From assembly GCA_023228285.1 (NCBI GenBank), contig JALOBM010000031.1, positions 1-23,572 on the forward strand: a DNA stretch of 23,572 bases. Reading direction: 5' to 3'. Every line of letters starts with the position of its first letter. Within the stretch, counting starts at the first letter, position 1. Of this stretch, positions 23,414 to 23,572 are shown piece after piece. A program made the position numbers and the translations under genes. The DNA is from Candidatus Cloacimonadota bacterium. Lineage in GTDB: Bacteria > Cloacimonadota > Cloacimonadia > Cloacimonadales > Cloacimonadaceae. The notes under the pieces are model-generated. The model worked only from the letters and a program-made list of their open reading frames with translations. It had not been told where the DNA came from and searched no databases.

Positions 23414-23572
23414 TTAGCTCTTTGCTGCCAAGGTTGCGCTTGCGACCTGTAGTTTGATGCCGGGGCCCATGGTTGTGCACAGAGTGATGCTCTTAATAAA
23501 AACTCCCTTGAGGGTTGCAGGGCGTTCTTTGAGAACCGCAGAGAGAATGGCTTTCACGTTGTCTCTCAATTT
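23414..23572 (-). CDS. rplA: 50S ribosomal protein L1, C-terminal end (cut by window edge)
   Basis: The last 52 codons and the stop are present; the frame is open to the window edge. The residues read [52 protein letters not shown], matching the L1 C terminus (KP-AT-KG-Y-KS...STMGPG in other bacteria). It binds 23S rRNA at the L1 stalk. Its place before rplJ is the usual rplKAJL order. Confidence 0.93.
   Translation of the reverse strand, partial: KLRDNVKAILSAVLKERPATLKGVFIKSITLCTTMGPGIKLQVASATLAAKS

Overview
The window reads as a bacterial chromosome segment from the FCB group, most likely Candidatus Cloacimonadota (WWE1). The lineage call is an inference. It rests on the very large secreted C25-type protein ending in a Bacteroidetes/Cloacimonadota-style C-terminal sorting domain (a YPNPFNP motif and FlgD-like Ig fold), on the ygeY-ssnA pair, and on the style of the RNA polymerase and ribosomal proteins. 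Every convincing gene is on the minus strand, so transcription runs from right to left.

Right half (about 13.0-23.6 kb): the conserved rplA(partial)-rplJ-rplL-rpoB-rpoC-rpsL-rpsG block of ribosomal proteins and RNA polymerase subunits. A strong palindromic terminator or attenuator lies between rplL and rpoB. A rho-independent terminator follows rpsG, so the block stops there without the fusA and tuf genes that often come next. An apparently intact IS630/Tc1-mariner insertion sequence (about 11.82-12.94 kb) lies just beyond. Its transposase is split at a run of nine A and is probably made by -1 frameshifting.

Middle (7.8-11.2 kb): tyrS, a TTG-initiated M50 site-2-type membrane protease, and type I glutamine synthetase. 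glnA is preceded by an (AT)9 tract and lacks the usual adenylylation tyrosine. A gene-free stretch of about 600 bp separates tyrS from the IS.

Left (1-7.7 kb): a 1826-residue secreted gingipain-like (C25) multidomain protein whose catalytic Cys is kept but whose usual His position is Tyr. Next come ssnA and the first half of ygeY, two genes that belong to the selenium-associated molybdenum hydroxylase/purine catabolism gene set. A 73-bp imperfect palindrome occurs in two intergenic regions (2085-2157 and 11672-11744) in opposite orientation, at about 81 percent ungapped identity. It looks like a small dispersed element and is the least explained feature here.

No rRNA, tRNA, CRISPR array or origin was seen. 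Coordinates were read by hand and no database search was run.
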